A DNA stretch of 64,000 nt from Fimbriiglobus ruber (GCF_002197845.1 NZ_NIDE01000005.1:620001-684000), one strand, 5' to 3'. Positions 44,278 through 53,198 are shown, counted from the stretch's first letter. The notes: a model not told the origin generated them from the sequence alone. Numbers and translations: made by a program.

Positions 44278-45249
44278 ATGGTTGCTACTTTCCAATCCAC
44301 CGTTAACATCTGGTCCGCTGGCGGTGTCGTCGGCGAGATCGCCTTCGACGGCCCAATGCGCGCCGCGCCGTACAATCTGTTTTCCAGCGGCACGCCCAAC
44401 CTCGTGGGCAATGCCTACACAGTCACTTCTGGTGGCAGCCCTGATCCGACCGGCAACAGCGGGGTGGCCGGCACGGCTACCGTCGGTGGCACCGGTGTAT
44501 TCGCCGGTATTTTGATTAATCCCAAGGACTATGCGTCATTCGGGACGACCGGCGGGCCGCTCAATCCGACGATGGTTCTCCCCGATTACTCGATCGGCCA
44601 ACTCGCCATCCAGGGCGAATTCTGGGTGAACCTACCGGGGCCGGCCAACATCGGCGACCTGGTCACCTACGACCCGCTGACCGGCAACCTCAACAGCATC
44701 ACGCCGACCACGAAGTTCACCGGCACGATCAGCACCACCACCCTGACGGTCTCGGCCGTCTCGGCGGGGCAGTTGGCCGTAGGCCAAGTGATCTCCGGCA
44801 CGGGCGTAACCCCGGGCACCATCATCACAGCCCTGGGCACCGGCACGGGCTACACCGGCACCTACACCATCAGCGTCAGCCAGACGGTGGGCTCGGCGAC
44901 CGCCATGACCGCGGTCAACCAACCGGCACCCGCTTTCGCGGCGTCGGCGGCCTACATCACGACCAGCACCGGGGTGGACACGCTCCACATCACCACCCTG
45001 ACTTCGGGTGAAGTCCTCATCGGCCAGCAGGTCTTCGGCACCGGCGTTGCCCCGAATACCGTCATCACGGCGTTCGGCTCGGGCACCGGCGGCACGGGCA
45101 CCTACACCCTGAACACCAGCGGCCAGACGGTCGCTTCCTCGGGCAGCCCCGAAGCGATGACCGGCCCCTCAAACCTGTTCGTCCCTAATGGCACGGTGTC
45201 CCGCTTCACGACCAATACCGGTGGCGGTCTCGCGGTCATCAAGATCTAA
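44278..45249 (+). CDS. phage head decoration protein with duplicated module
   Basis: A 323-residue protein, Thr/Gly-rich. Residues 1-150 resemble a structural cement or decoration protein, with [13 protein letters not shown] and [20 protein letters not shown]. From about residue 145 two related modules follow: [36 protein letters not shown], and [36 protein letters not shown], each ending in a GTYT strand. The C-terminus ([15 protein letters not shown]...) returns to the original fold. The inserted pair could be a surface-exposed binding part. It precedes the major capsid gene. Confidence 0.75.
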   Translation: MVATFQSTVNIWSAGGVVGEIAFDGPMRAAPYNLFSSGTPNLVGNAYTVTSGGSPDPTGNSGVAGTATVGGTGVFAGILINPKDYASFGTTGGPLNPTMVLPDYSIGQLAIQGEFWVNLPGPANIGDLVTYDPLTGNLNSITPTTKFTGTISTTTLTVSAVSAGQLAVGQVISGTGVTPGTIITALGTGTGYTGTYTISVSQTVGSATAMTAVNQPAPAFAASAAYITTSTGVDTLHITTLTSGEVLIGQQVFGTGVAPNTVITAFGSGTGGTGTYTLNTSGQTVASSGSPEAMTGPSNLFVPNGTVSRFTTNTGGGLAVIKI

Positions 45250-45282
45250 ACCCATCCAACCAGCTCATCAAGGAGAACCCTA

Positions 45283-46371
45283 ATGGAAACCATCACCCAC
45301 TCCGCGTTGGATGCCCAGAGCGTCCGACCATTCGCTTTTAAGAACGTCGAGGACTACCAGGACCTGTCGCGCCTCGGCCTCGGCGGATTCGACCACATCC
45401 TCGACTCCGGCTTCGGCATGGACTCGATCCAGACCGGCGTCACGACCGGCAGCATCCCCGTGCAGCTCCAATTCCTCCAGCAGTTCTTGCCCGGCTTCGT
45501 CATGGTCATGACCGCCGCCCGCAAGATCGACGAGATCATCGGCATCAACACCGCCGGCAGCTGGGAAGACGAAGAGATCGTCCAGGGGATCATCGAGAAC
45601 ACGGGCACCGCCGTACCCTACGGCGACCAGACCACCGTGCCACTGGCAAGCTGGAACGAAAACTGGGTTCCCCGCACCGTCGTCCGCTTCGAACTCGGCA
45701 TGCGCGTCGATGTGCTCGAAGCCAAGCGTTCCGCACGCATCATGGTCGACACCGCCGGCCGCAAACGCGAATCGGCGGGTTTAGTCTTGGAGCAACAGCG
45801 TAACGCCGTCGGCTTCTACGGTTATAACTCGGGGAACAACTTCACCTACGGCTTCCTCAACGACCCGAACCTGCCCGCCTACAAGAACGTAGCCGCGACC
45901 GGTACGGGGAGCTCGACGCTCTGGTCGACCAAGAACTTCCAGCAGATTACGGCCGACCTCATCACCGCCTTCGCCCAGCTGCAAACACAGTCCCAGGACA
46001 CCATCAACCCGGAGGACGTGGCGACCACACTGGCGCTGGCCACGACAGACTACCAGTACCTTTCCGTGACCACGGACTTCGGCCTCTCCGTCCGCGAATG
46101 GCTGCGCCAGACCTACCCGAAATGCCGTGTCGTATCTGCCCCCCAACTCAACGCGGCCAACGGCGGTGCGAACGTGTTTTACCTCTTCGCGGACGCGGTC
46201 AAGGATCTTTCCTCGGACGACGGGCGCACGTTCGCCCAGCTCGTGGCGGCGAAGTTCCAGGTCTTGGGCGTCATGCAGCTCACGAAGGGCTACGAGGAGG
46301 ACTACTCCAACGCCACCGCGGGGACGATGTGCAAGCGTCCTTGGGCGTGCGTGAGATTTAGCGGAATATAG
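45283..46371 (+). CDS. phage major capsid protein (DUF2184 family)
   Basis: A 362-residue protein with the DUF2184 pattern: PFAFKNVEDYQDLSRLGLGG, SIPVQLQFLQQFLPGFVMVMTAARKIDEIIGINTAGSW, and EDYSNATAGTMCKRPWACVRFSGI at the end. It forms the icosahedral shell from HK97-like subunits. GGAGAACCCT precedes the ATG. Order after decoration protein and before neck genes is normal for contractile-tailed phages. Confidence 0.88.
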   Translation: METITHSALDAQSVRPFAFKNVEDYQDLSRLGLGGFDHILDSGFGMDSIQTGVTTGSIPVQLQFLQQFLPGFVMVMTAARKIDEIIGINTAGSWEDEEIVQGIIENTGTAVPYGDQTTVPLASWNENWVPRTVVRFELGMRVDVLEAKRSARIMVDTAGRKRESAGLVLEQQRNAVGFYGYNSGNNFTYGFLNDPNLPAYKNVAATGTGSSTLWSTKNFQQITADLITAFAQLQTQSQDTINPEDVATTLALATTDYQYLSVTTDFGLSVREWLRQTYPKCRVVSAPQLNAANGGANVFYLFADAVKDLSSDDGRTFAQLVAAKFQVLGVMQLTKGYEEDYSNATAGTMCKRPWACVRFSGI

Positions 46372-46386
46372 GGCCGGCTCGGCGGC

Positions 46387-47010
46387 TCACGCCATGTCGG
46401 GCCAAAAGCTGTTATTTTTCCTATTGTTTTCAACCGCCGTTATGACTTGCAAATTCTGCTGACAATGTAGCCCGCAGACCCGACGCGACCTGATCGGCAC
46501 GATGTGATCAACCTCGTACTCGATTCCCGTCTTCCTCGTGAGTTCTTTAGCCTTCTCGTAGAAGACGCGGATCGCCTCGAAATCCACCCAAGACGGTATG
46601 GCTTGTTTTTGCATGGCCTTTCTCTTCGAATGAAGGGCATTTACTTTTGCGCGATTATTCTTCGAGTAGAGGCGGCATTGTTCGAGGATTGTCTCTCTTT
46701 TGGCCTGGTAGCGTGCTCTTTCTCGCCTAATGAGCTTCTGCTTGTTGGCCGCGTAGTAGGCTTTATGGTAGTCGCGAGCTTTATCCTTGCGCTCGTCTCG
46801 GTAGGCTTTCTGCTTCCGGCTTCGCTCCACTCTGACTCGTTCCCTGTACAGCTTCGTCCTCTTTGAAATTCTCTCTTTGTTTTCACGTTCGTAGAGGGCG
46901 TTGCAGGCTTTACATTTGGCACACTTTCCGGTCGTCTTGTTCCGAGAATTTTTGCTGAATTCGTCCAACGACTTGTCGATCTTGCATCTCGTGCATTTTT
47001 TTTGAGTCAT
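46387..47010 (-). CDS. antisense HNH endonuclease
   Basis: A 207-residue protein: an N-terminal zinc-knuckle region (KKCTRCKIDKSLDEFSKN, KCKACNALYEREN), a long Arg/Lys/Glu-rich helix (RDERKDKARDYHKAYYAANKQK), and a C-terminal HNH site EVDHIVPIRSRRVCGLHCQQNLQVITAVENNRKNN with catalytic His in DHIVP and Asn in ENNRKNN. The antisense position directly after the major capsid gene suits a free-standing homing endonuclease. GAGG precedes the ATG at 47010. Confidence 0.85.
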   Translation of the reverse strand: MTQKKCTRCKIDKSLDEFSKNSRNKTTGKCAKCKACNALYERENKERISKRTKLYRERVRVERSRKQKAYRDERKDKARDYHKAYYAANKQKLIRRERARYQAKRETILEQCRLYSKNNRAKVNALHSKRKAMQKQAIPSWVDFEAIRVFYEKAKELTRKTGIEYEVDHIVPIRSRRVCGLHCQQNLQVITAVENNRKNNSFWPDMA

Positions 47011-47089
47011 ATCGGCCTCTATACTTGTTCAAAACCGACAATATCACTTTTTATTCAAGAGTCCATTCGCTTTGAGGAGAAAATCTATC

Positions 47090-47485
47090 ATGCATCACAT
47101 CTACAGCACGCTCGCCAACAACAACGAGTACATCCGCTACACCAACAACGGCCCCGGCGGTGTCAACATCGCCGAGCGGTCGGTGGTCATCAAGGGCGGC
47201 CACGGCATCCACAAGAAGGGCATCGGCACCGCCATGGGCGTCCACACGACGGTGTCCGACGAGGACTTCGAGTGGCTGAAGGACGACTACTCGTTCAAGC
47301 AGCACATGAAGAACGGCTACATCCAGGTCAAGAAGGGCGAAGTGAACACCGAGGTCGCCGCAGCGGACATGGTGACACGCGACCAGCGGACGGACGCCTG
47401 CCCCATCGTGCCGCAGGACTTCAAGGATGACGGCAAGAAAGAGACCGTGAAGCCGGCCGAAGGCAAAAAGCCGAAGGCCGCGTAA
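47090..47485 (+). CDS. phage structural hypothetical protein
   Basis: A 131-residue protein starting MHHIYSTLANNNEYIRYTNN with GAGGAG upstream. It has a beta-rich half (NIAERSVVIKGGHGIHKKGIG) and a Lys-rich C-terminus (EGKKPKAA). It lies between capsid and head-tail joining genes, so it is probably a minor head or neck protein. No family is certain. Confidence 0.6.
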   Translation: MHHIYSTLANNNEYIRYTNNGPGGVNIAERSVVIKGGHGIHKKGIGTAMGVHTTVSDEDFEWLKDDYSFKQHMKNGYIQVKKGEVNTEVAAADMVTRDQRTDACPIVPQDFKDDGKKETVKPAEGKKPKAA

Positions 47486-47491
47486 CGTACC

Positions 47492-47938
47492 GTGGGCGTG
47501 ATCCAGTATAACGACGCCGCCTTCCGGGCGCTCTTCCCAGCGTTCCCGTCCACCGTGCAATACCTGCCGGCCCGCATCCAGGCCTTCTGGGATACGGCCA
47601 CGGCCTACATCAGCAACCGCTCCGGCGGCTGCTTTTGCGGCGGCATGACAAAAGCCCAGCAGACGCTGGCCTTGAACCAGATGACCGCACACCTGCTGTA
47701 CCTGTCCGACCTGGTCGCCGCCGGGAATACCCCGGGCGTGATGGCCGGTGCGACGATCGACAAAATCAGCGTCACGCTGGAGCCGCCGCCGGCCCCCAAC
47801 CAGTGGTCTTGGTGGCTGAACCAAACTCCTTATGGACAGCAACTTTTGTCGCTGCTACAAGTCGCAAGTGCGGGTGGTTTTTATGCTGGTTCTGGCGTGC
47901 CAGGACGCGCAGGTTTTCAGTTCGGGAACGGTTGGTAA
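47492..47938 (+). CDS. DUF4054-like head-tail adaptor protein
   Basis: A 148-residue protein (GTG start 47492) with AFRALFPAFPSTVQYLPARIQAFWDTATAYISN and MTKAQQTLALNQMTAHLLYL, the DUF4054 pattern. It is the ring protein that joins head and neck. It overlaps no neighbour; an HNH gene follows after three bases. Confidence 0.75.
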   Translation: MGVIQYNDAAFRALFPAFPSTVQYLPARIQAFWDTATAYISNRSGGCFCGGMTKAQQTLALNQMTAHLLYLSDLVAAGNTPGVMAGATIDKISVTLEPPPAPNQWSWWLNQTPYGQQLLSLLQVASAGGFYAGSGVPGRAGFQFGNGW

Positions 47939-47941
47939 GTC

Positions 47942-48430
47942 ATGAAAAGTATCCCTTTAACTCAAGGCCAATTTGCTTTGGTAGATGCCGAGGAATTCGA
48001 GTACCTGTCGCAATTCAAATGGTATGCGGATCGTCACAAAAGAAAGAATTTCCCCGATGGATTCATGGCTGCCCGCAAAGTGCGAAAAGAGAATGGGAAA
48101 CAGACTACGATCTTAATGCACCGCGAGATCATGTGTGCTACCAAGGAAGAGAAAGTCGACCACCACAATCATGACGAACTGGACAACCGGAAACAGAATC
48201 TTCGAATATGTTCGCAGAGCCAGAACTGCCAGAACAAGAGGGTCAGACCTCGCGACTTGCCAAGAGGCGTGACATTTTGCAAGAGAGAAAAGAGGTATCT
48301 TTCTCAAATCGTAGTCGATGGTCGCAACAGGTTTTTAGGCTATTTCAACGAGCCGGCTGAAGCGGCCGACGCTTACAATCAAGCATCGATCAGGTATCAC
48401 GGTGAATTCAGCATTTTTAATGCAGCATGA
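47942..48430 (+). CDS. HNH-AP2 homing endonuclease
   Basis: A 162-residue protein with the HNH core VDHHNHDELDNRKQNLRICSQSQN and a C-terminal AP2-type binding region (PRGVTFCKREKRYLSQIVVDGRNRFLGYFNEPAEAADAYNQASI). This architecture is that of free-standing phage homing endonucleases. It is inserted between two structural genes and overlaps the next by four bases. Confidence 0.9.
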   Translation: MKSIPLTQGQFALVDAEEFEYLSQFKWYADRHKRKNFPDGFMAARKVRKENGKQTTILMHREIMCATKEEKVDHHNHDELDNRKQNLRICSQSQNCQNKRVRPRDLPRGVTFCKREKRYLSQIVVDGRNRFLGYFNEPAEAADAYNQASIRYHGEFSIFNAA

Positions 48431-48960
48431 CGAGTAACGCGTTCGACAAAATCATCCTCGCGATGAAGCAACTCGATGGCATCGAGACGAGAGTCGGCTG
48501 GTTCCCATCGGCAAAATATTCCGATGGAACCCCAGTAGCGTACGTCGCAAGCATTCAGGAGACGGGCGTCGGGCCGATCCCTCCCCGCCCCTTCTTCCGA
48601 ACCACGGTTGCCGCCGAGAAGCAGAATTGGATCAAGTATGCCGCCCAGGGCGCGAAGGCCGTTCTGGCCGGTAAACTCTCCGCTTTCGCCGTAATGGACG
48701 GGCTCGGCGAACGCGCGCAGGAAGACGTGAAAGAAACCATCAATCAGATCACATCCCCGCCCCTATCCCCTATCACACTGGAATTGCGGGCCATGAAGCA
48801 CAAAGACCCGAACCTCCGAATCACCGGAACGCTCGTCGGGCAGGTCGCCGCCAAGGTCAAGCAACCCGACTACCAACTGGCTAGCGGGACGCCGGACAAG
48901 CCGCTCATAGATACCAAAAATTTAATCACAACTCTCACCCACACGACGGAAACGAAATGA
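48427..48960 (+). CDS. phage neck/tail completion protein
   Basis: A 177-residue protein (MTSNAFDKIILAMKQLDGIETRVGWFPSAKYSDGTPVAYVASIQETG...) of the pattern seen in gp-type tail completion proteins. The PRPFFRTTVAAEKQNW segment is typical of this class. It overlaps the HNH-AP2 gene and the next gene by four bases. Confidence 0.65.
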   Translation: MTSNAFDKIILAMKQLDGIETRVGWFPSAKYSDGTPVAYVASIQETGVGPIPPRPFFRTTVAAEKQNWIKYAAQGAKAVLAGKLSAFAVMDGLGERAQEDVKETINQITSPPLSPITLELRAMKHKDPNLRITGTLVGQVAAKVKQPDYQLASGTPDKPLIDTKNLITTLTHTTETK

Positions 48961-49340
48961 TTCCAGGTGCGAATATCTTATCGATGGCACTTTCCGTCAT
49001 CGGCAAATCCTCATTCACCTACCTCGCCTTTGCCTCCCGGACGCCGAACCAAATCGGGCAAGACGTGACGAAGTACGAATCACCGGTCCCGCTCCAGGGC
49101 AGCGTGCAGCCCGTCCCCCGCTCGCTCTACCAGCAGTACGGGCTGGACTTCCAGCGCAACTACATCAACGTCTACGTCTCGAGGGCGGTACTCGACGTGA
49201 CGCGGGACGTGTCCGGCGACATGATCGAATTCAACGGCAACTCCTATCAGTGCCTTTCGATCACGCCGTGGGCGGCCATCGACGGGTGGAGCGCAGTGCT
49301 CTGTATTCAGGTGCCGAACGGCCCGGTCACTTCGTGTTAG
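48957..49340 (+). CDS. phage neck protein (hypothetical)
   Basis: A 127-residue protein beginning MIPGANILSMALSVIGKSSFTYLAF with a beta-rich ESPVPLQGSVQPVPRSLYQQYGLDFQRNYINVYVS. Four-base overlap upstream. Position between completion and terminator-type proteins suggests a neck role. Not confidently assigned. Confidence 0.55.
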   Translation: MIPGANILSMALSVIGKSSFTYLAFASRTPNQIGQDVTKYESPVPLQGSVQPVPRSLYQQYGLDFQRNYINVYVSRAVLDVTRDVSGDMIEFNGNSYQCLSITPWAAIDGWSAVLCIQVPNGPVTSC

Positions 49341-49446
49341 TCCGGGACAGGTCGTCGATACCGCTCATGAGGCCGATCAAGCCGCCGATGCACAGGCAAG
49401 AGAAGAACGGGTGGGTGTCCACCCAGAGTTCGATCAGGTCGATCAT
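49327..49446 (-). CDS. small antisense membrane protein (39 aa)
   Basis: Read on the minus strand: MIDLIELWVDTHPFFSCLC followed by IGGLIGLMSGIDDLSRTNTK. A GGAG ribosome-binding site lies seven bases upstream of the ATG at 49446. The centre (CLCIGGLIGLMSG) is a possible membrane helix. It overlaps the 3' end of the neck gene by 14 bases. A real small gene is plausible but unproven. Confidence 0.4.
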   Translation of the reverse strand: MIDLIELWVDTHPFFSCLCIGGLIGLMSGIDDLSRTNTK

Positions 49447-49525
49447 AAAATACTCCAAATATTAACGAATTTTAATTAGCTGACAATATGCGATCCGTCA
49501 TCGGAATGCAACTAGAAAGTGGCCC

Positions 49526-50065
49526 ATGCTGGATAACGCCCTCATCGCACTCGTAATCAGCGCGATCCTCGCGGGCGAGTCGGCCGCCGGATTACCGGAC
49601 ACGCCCGTGAAACAGGCCTTCCAGCCCACCGCCCAGGGCGTCAACACGCAACCGACGGCCTACCTCTACAAGCTCTACGACCACCGCGTCGGATTCGTTG
49701 CCAGGTCGGACGTGTGGGACAAGGCCGGCGGCTTCATGGTCCACACCGAAACGCAGCAGTACACCACCACCTTCCAAATCAGCGCGTTGGCGACGCAGGA
49801 CCCCAAGACGCCGACCCAGTACACCGCGTCGGACATCTTGAACCTCATCGCGAGCATCCTTCAGAGCGGCGTCACGATCGCCACACTAGAGGCTCAGGAC
49901 GTCGGCATCCTGCACATCGACGAGGTTCGCAACCCGTATTTCCTCGACGACCACCAGCGTAACGAGGCCGCGCCCAGCCTGGATTTCACGCTGACCCACA
50001 AGCAGGTCATCACCACCCGGTCGCCCGCCATCGGCGAGTACCAATTCCGAATCATCGAAGTTTAA
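49526..50065 (+). CDS. phage neck/tail terminator-like protein
   Basis: A 179-residue protein (MLDNALIALVISAILAGES...) with FQPTAQGVNTQPTAYLYKLYDHRVGFVARSDVWDKAGGFMVHTETQQYTTTFQISALAT and LDFTLTHKQVIT. It resembles neck terminators that cap the tail tube. It precedes the sheath gene by 12 bases with GGAGAGAACCC between. Confidence 0.65.
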   Translation: MLDNALIALVISAILAGESAAGLPDTPVKQAFQPTAQGVNTQPTAYLYKLYDHRVGFVARSDVWDKAGGFMVHTETQQYTTTFQISALATQDPKTPTQYTASDILNLIASILQSGVTIATLEAQDVGILHIDEVRNPYFLDDHQRNEAAPSLDFTLTHKQVITTRSPAIGEYQFRIIEV

Positions 50066-50077
50066 GGAGAGAACCCT

Positions 50078-51613
50078 ATGGCCATCAGTATTTCGCGTTA
50101 CGTTTCAATAACTTCCGGCCTTCAGGGGGTCTCACAGCTCGGCCAGCGTTCCCTCGGTGGACTCGTTATCAGCATCAACCCGCTCGTGCCGACCGGCACC
50201 TTCCTGAGCTTCACCTCCGCCGCCGCCGTCGGCACCTACTTCGGCACCTCGTCGGGCGAATACGCCCGTGCGGTTTACTACTTCGGCTTCACCAGCAAGA
50301 ACACCACGAAGGCCCAGGTGTTGAGCTTCTGGTTCTGGAACGACGACGCGGCGACCGCGAGCCTGATCTTCGGCGCGTCGGCGACCTACGCGCTGTCGCA
50401 GTTCACGCCCATCACCACTGGGGATTTCACGCTTACCATGGGCGGGTTCACGGATCACATCACCGGAATCAACCTTTCGGGCGCGGGCAGCCTCGCCGCC
50501 GTTGCCGCCGACATCCAGACCGCGATCCGCGCCTTCAGCGGCGGCGGCACCGCCTGGACAGGAGCTACGGTCAGCTACGACGCGACCAATGGCAGGTTCG
50601 ACCTGGTATCCGGCCTCACCGGTACGGACACCATCTCCGTCGCCGCAGGGGTCACGACCGACGTGGCCGGGCCACTGGGCTGGCTGCCGTCCGCCGTCGC
50701 GACGCCCGTCGTCCTCTCAAACGGCACCGCCGCCCAGACGCTGGCCGCCAACCTGAACCAGCTCATCACGATCAACAACAACTTCGGCTCGTTCTGCTTC
50801 GGCCCGAGTTCCATCAACACTCAGGCGAACGTGGACGCGGCGGCGGCGTGGAATTACTCCCTCACCCCCAACGTGCAGTTTCTCTTCTGCTGGTCGGTTA
50901 GCGCCGCCAACGCGGCCGCGTGGCAGTCTTCCATCGCGGGCATCGGCGGCCACGCGGGGACGTTGCAATCCCCGGTCTCCGGCGAATACCCCGAGATGTT
51001 CCCGATGGCCATCCTGGCTGCCACGAACTACCTGGCTCGCAACAGCGTCCAGAACTACATGTTCCAGCAATCGAACCTCACCCCTTCGGTCACCACCGAC
51101 GCCGGCGCGAATGCCTACGACGCGATCCTCCTGAATTACTACGGCCAGACGCAGACTAACGGCCAGTTCCTCAGCTTCTACCAGCGCGGTGTCATGTCGG
51201 GCGGGCAGGCCGTAGACCCATCGGACATCAACGTGTACGTCAACGAGATGTGGCTCAAGGGCGCGATGTCCACGGCGGTCATGAACTTACTCCTGGCCCT
51301 CGCCAACGTCTCCGCCAACAACACCGGCAAGGCGCAGCTCACGGCCATCGTCCAGGGCGTCATCACGCAGGCGCTCTTCAACGGCACGATCTCCGTCGGC
51401 AACACCCTCACCACCGACCAGATACTCGCCATCAGCAACGCCACGGGCGACCCCAACGCCTGGCAGCAGGTTCAGACGAGCGGCTTCTGGGTCAGCGTGA
51501 GCTTCCAAACCTACGTCGTCAACGGGCTGACGCAGTACAAGGCCGTGTACACCCTCATCTACACCAAAGATGATGTGATCCGCCTGGTGGACGGCACTGA
51601 CATCTTAATATAA
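50078..51613 (+). CDS. tail sheath protein (DUF3383 family)
   Basis: A 511-residue protein with the DUF3383 pattern: ISRYVSITSGLQG at the start, LGGLVISINPLVPTG, FCWSVSAANAAAWQSSIAGIGG, EMFPMAILAATNYLARNSV, YYGQTQTNGQFLSFYQRGVMSG and a C-terminal LIYTKDDVIRLVDGTD. It is the contractile outer tube of the tail. It is followed after 16 bases by the tube gene, the standard pair for contractile-tailed phages. Confidence 0.9.
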   Translation: MAISISRYVSITSGLQGVSQLGQRSLGGLVISINPLVPTGTFLSFTSAAAVGTYFGTSSGEYARAVYYFGFTSKNTTKAQVLSFWFWNDDAATASLIFGASATYALSQFTPITTGDFTLTMGGFTDHITGINLSGAGSLAAVAADIQTAIRAFSGGGTAWTGATVSYDATNGRFDLVSGLTGTDTISVAAGVTTDVAGPLGWLPSAVATPVVLSNGTAAQTLAANLNQLITINNNFGSFCFGPSSINTQANVDAAAAWNYSLTPNVQFLFCWSVSAANAAAWQSSIAGIGGHAGTLQSPVSGEYPEMFPMAILAATNYLARNSVQNYMFQQSNLTPSVTTDAGANAYDAILLNYYGQTQTNGQFLSFYQRGVMSGGQAVDPSDINVYVNEMWLKGAMSTAVMNLLLALANVSANNTGKAQLTAIVQGVITQALFNGTISVGNTLTTDQILAISNATGDPNAWQQVQTSGFWVSVSFQTYVVNGLTQYKAVYTLIYTKDDVIRLVDGTDILI

Positions 51614-51629
51614 TAAAAGGACTTATCCA

Positions 51630-52067
51630 ATGAGTAACATTTCAGCCTTCGGCTACGTCATCTCGATCATCGCCAGCAACACCTTTCCGCTCGGCTTCAC
51701 CGTCACGCAAGGCGCGAGTGACGGCGACCCGCTCGACATGCCGTCGGTCAAGATCGGCGACCTCGTGCTCGGCGTCAACGGCGACCCCATCTCGTGGAAC
51801 AAGGCCGTCCCCCTGCCCATGACGGTCAGCGTCATCCCCGGCGGACTCGACGACACCAACCTGAGTATCCTCGCCAACGCCAACCGTGTGGCGCAGGGCA
51901 AGTCCAGTGCCCAGGACATCATCACCGCGACCATCGTCTACCCCGACGGCACGGTCGTCTCCCTGACCCAAGGCGCGATCACCGATGCGCCGTTCGGGAA
52001 GTCGCTTTCCAGCGACGGCCGGGTCAAGACGCGGAATTTCGGCTTCCTATTTTCCAACTTCGCGTAA
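51630..52067 (+). CDS. tail tube protein (DUF3277 family)
   Basis: A 145-residue protein, MSNISAFGYVISIIASNTFPLGFTVTQGASDGDPLDMPSVKIGDLVLGVNGD, with the family end GRVKTRNFGFLFSNFA. It forms the inner tube through which DNA passes. An AAGGA site precedes the ATG. Confidence 0.88.
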   Translation: MSNISAFGYVISIIASNTFPLGFTVTQGASDGDPLDMPSVKIGDLVLGVNGDPISWNKAVPLPMTVSVIPGGLDDTNLSILANANRVAQGKSSAQDIITATIVYPDGTVVSLTQGAITDAPFGKSLSSDGRVKTRNFGFLFSNFA

Positions 52068-52076
52068 GGGGCACAC

Positions 52077-52517
52077 ATGGACCTCTTGAAACCGAAAGAA
52101 CTTCACATCGTCGATAACGACGGCGTGCAGCGCACCTACACGATCTCCCGCATGCCCTTCATGGTCGCCCGCGAGGTCGGCATCCAGTACGGTGGCAGCA
52201 TCCTTCCGAAGGTCGGCGACTACAAGCTCAACGAAGCGATGATGCTGAAGATGATGAACTACGTCGCCGTGGACGTACAAGGCACACCGCTCCGCCTCGC
52301 CACGCCGCAGTTGATCGACAACCACGTCCCCGACCTCGACACGGGGTTGCAGCTCGAATGGGCGATGATGGAGTACAACGCCGGTTTTTTTCACAAAGGG
52401 ACGATCTCGGATTTCTTCGGCGATATCGTCCGCAAGACCCTGGCGAGGATTTCCGAAACGTTGACCCCGTCGCCGGCTGCATCATCGACGCCGGAAAAGC
52501 CACCCTCCACGATCTGA
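52077..52517 (+). CDS. tail assembly chaperone, zero-frame product
   Basis: A 146-residue protein (LKPKELHIVDNDGVQRTYTISRMPFMVAREVG...). The last 25 residues are Ser/Pro-rich (LTPSPAASSTPEKPPSTI). Its position between tube and tape measure is that of chaperones that recruit tape measure. A -1 frameshift would replace the tail with the product listed next. Confidence 0.8.
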   Translation: MDLLKPKELHIVDNDGVQRTYTISRMPFMVAREVGIQYGGSILPKVGDYKLNEAMMLKMMNYVAVDVQGTPLRLATPQLIDNHVPDLDTGLQLEWAMMEYNAGFFHKGTISDFFGDIVRKTLARISETLTPSPAASSTPEKPPSTI

Positions 52518-52612
52518 GGACGGTCTACGACCTGGAGGACGGGTTCCTCTTGTGGGAGTGCATCGTCGTTCCGAGGTTCAACGCTTGGCAGCGTAGCAGG
52601 AAGAAGAAATGA
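52358..52612 (+). CDS. -1-frame extension of tail assembly chaperone
   Basis: An overlapping frame with a well-formed ending GKATLHDLRTVYDLEDGFLLWECIVVPRFNAWQRSRKKK. It lacks a separate ribosome-binding site and fits the C-terminal part of gpG-T-type or Mu-type frameshift chaperones. Two in-frame slippery sites precede it in the zero frame: T-TTT-TTT at 52385-52391 and G-GAA-AAG at 52493-52499. The fused product would run from 52077 to 52612. Confidence 0.7.
   Translation: MGDDGVQRRFFSQRDDLGFLRRYRPQDPGEDFRNVDPVAGCIIDAGKATLHDLRTVYDLEDGFLLWECIVVPRFNAWQRSRKKK
52385..52391 (+). promoter_or_regulatory. candidate -1 frameshift slippery site
   Basis: Seven T residues in the pattern X-XXY-YYZ relative to the zero frame (GGT TTT TTT CAC). 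A ribosomal -1 slip here would continue SQRDDLGFLRR. A second candidate with G-GAA-AAG is at 52493-52499, nearer the zero-frame stop. Which is used is not decidable by reading. Confidence 0.5.
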
Positions 52613-52676
52613 CCGTAGTTGCATAAGCGTCGAGGACCAAGTATCCTGCTCCCCGCAACGATTACGGGGTTCGGAG

Positions 52677-53198
52677 ATGGCGGAGTTCAAGAGGAATTAT
52701 TTCTACGATCTGAGCGCGGAACGGCTGAGAGAGGTGTTGACCTATAACCCGGAAACAGGGGTTTTCATACGAAAATGGACCGACTCCAAGAAAATCGAGC
52801 CGGGCGGGGTGGCCGGCACGATTAACAACTGCGGCTATCGCGTCATCAGCGTGGATCACCGAATCCACCTGGCGCACCGGCTCGCATGGATCTACATGAC
52901 GGGCTTATATCCGCAAAGCGACATCGACCACATCAACGGTCACCGAGCGGATAACCGCTTCTGCAATCTGAGAGAGGCCTCGCCATCCCAGAACCTCTTC
53001 AATCGAGGGAAGCAGAAAAACAATTCGTCCGGCTACAAGAACGTTTCTTGGTGCAGAGTCACGACGAAATGGGTCGTCAGGATGATGATCGATCGTCGCT
53101 ACGCTGTCATCGGATATTTCGACGACGTGGAAGAGGCTAACAAAAAAGCGGTTGTCGCCAGGCTGAAACACCAGAAGGAATTCGCCACGCCACCATGA
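52677..53198 (+). CDS. HNH-AP2-type homing endonuclease
   Basis: A 173-residue protein with LREVLTYNPETGVFIRKW, AHRLAWIYMTGLYPQSDIDHINGHRADNRFCNLREASPSQNLFNRG (HNH with D-H-I-N and N-R...N), then a second binding segment SGYKNVSWCRVTTKWVVRMMIDRRYAVIGYFDDVEEANKKA, which is AP2-like. It overlaps the tape measure start by four bases. It separates chaperone and tape measure. Confidence 0.9.
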   Translation: MAEFKRNYFYDLSAERLREVLTYNPETGVFIRKWTDSKKIEPGGVAGTINNCGYRVISVDHRIHLAHRLAWIYMTGLYPQSDIDHINGHRADNRFCNLREASPSQNLFNRGKQKNNSSGYKNVSWCRVTTKWVVRMMIDRRYAVIGYFDDVEEANKKAVVARLKHQKEFATPP

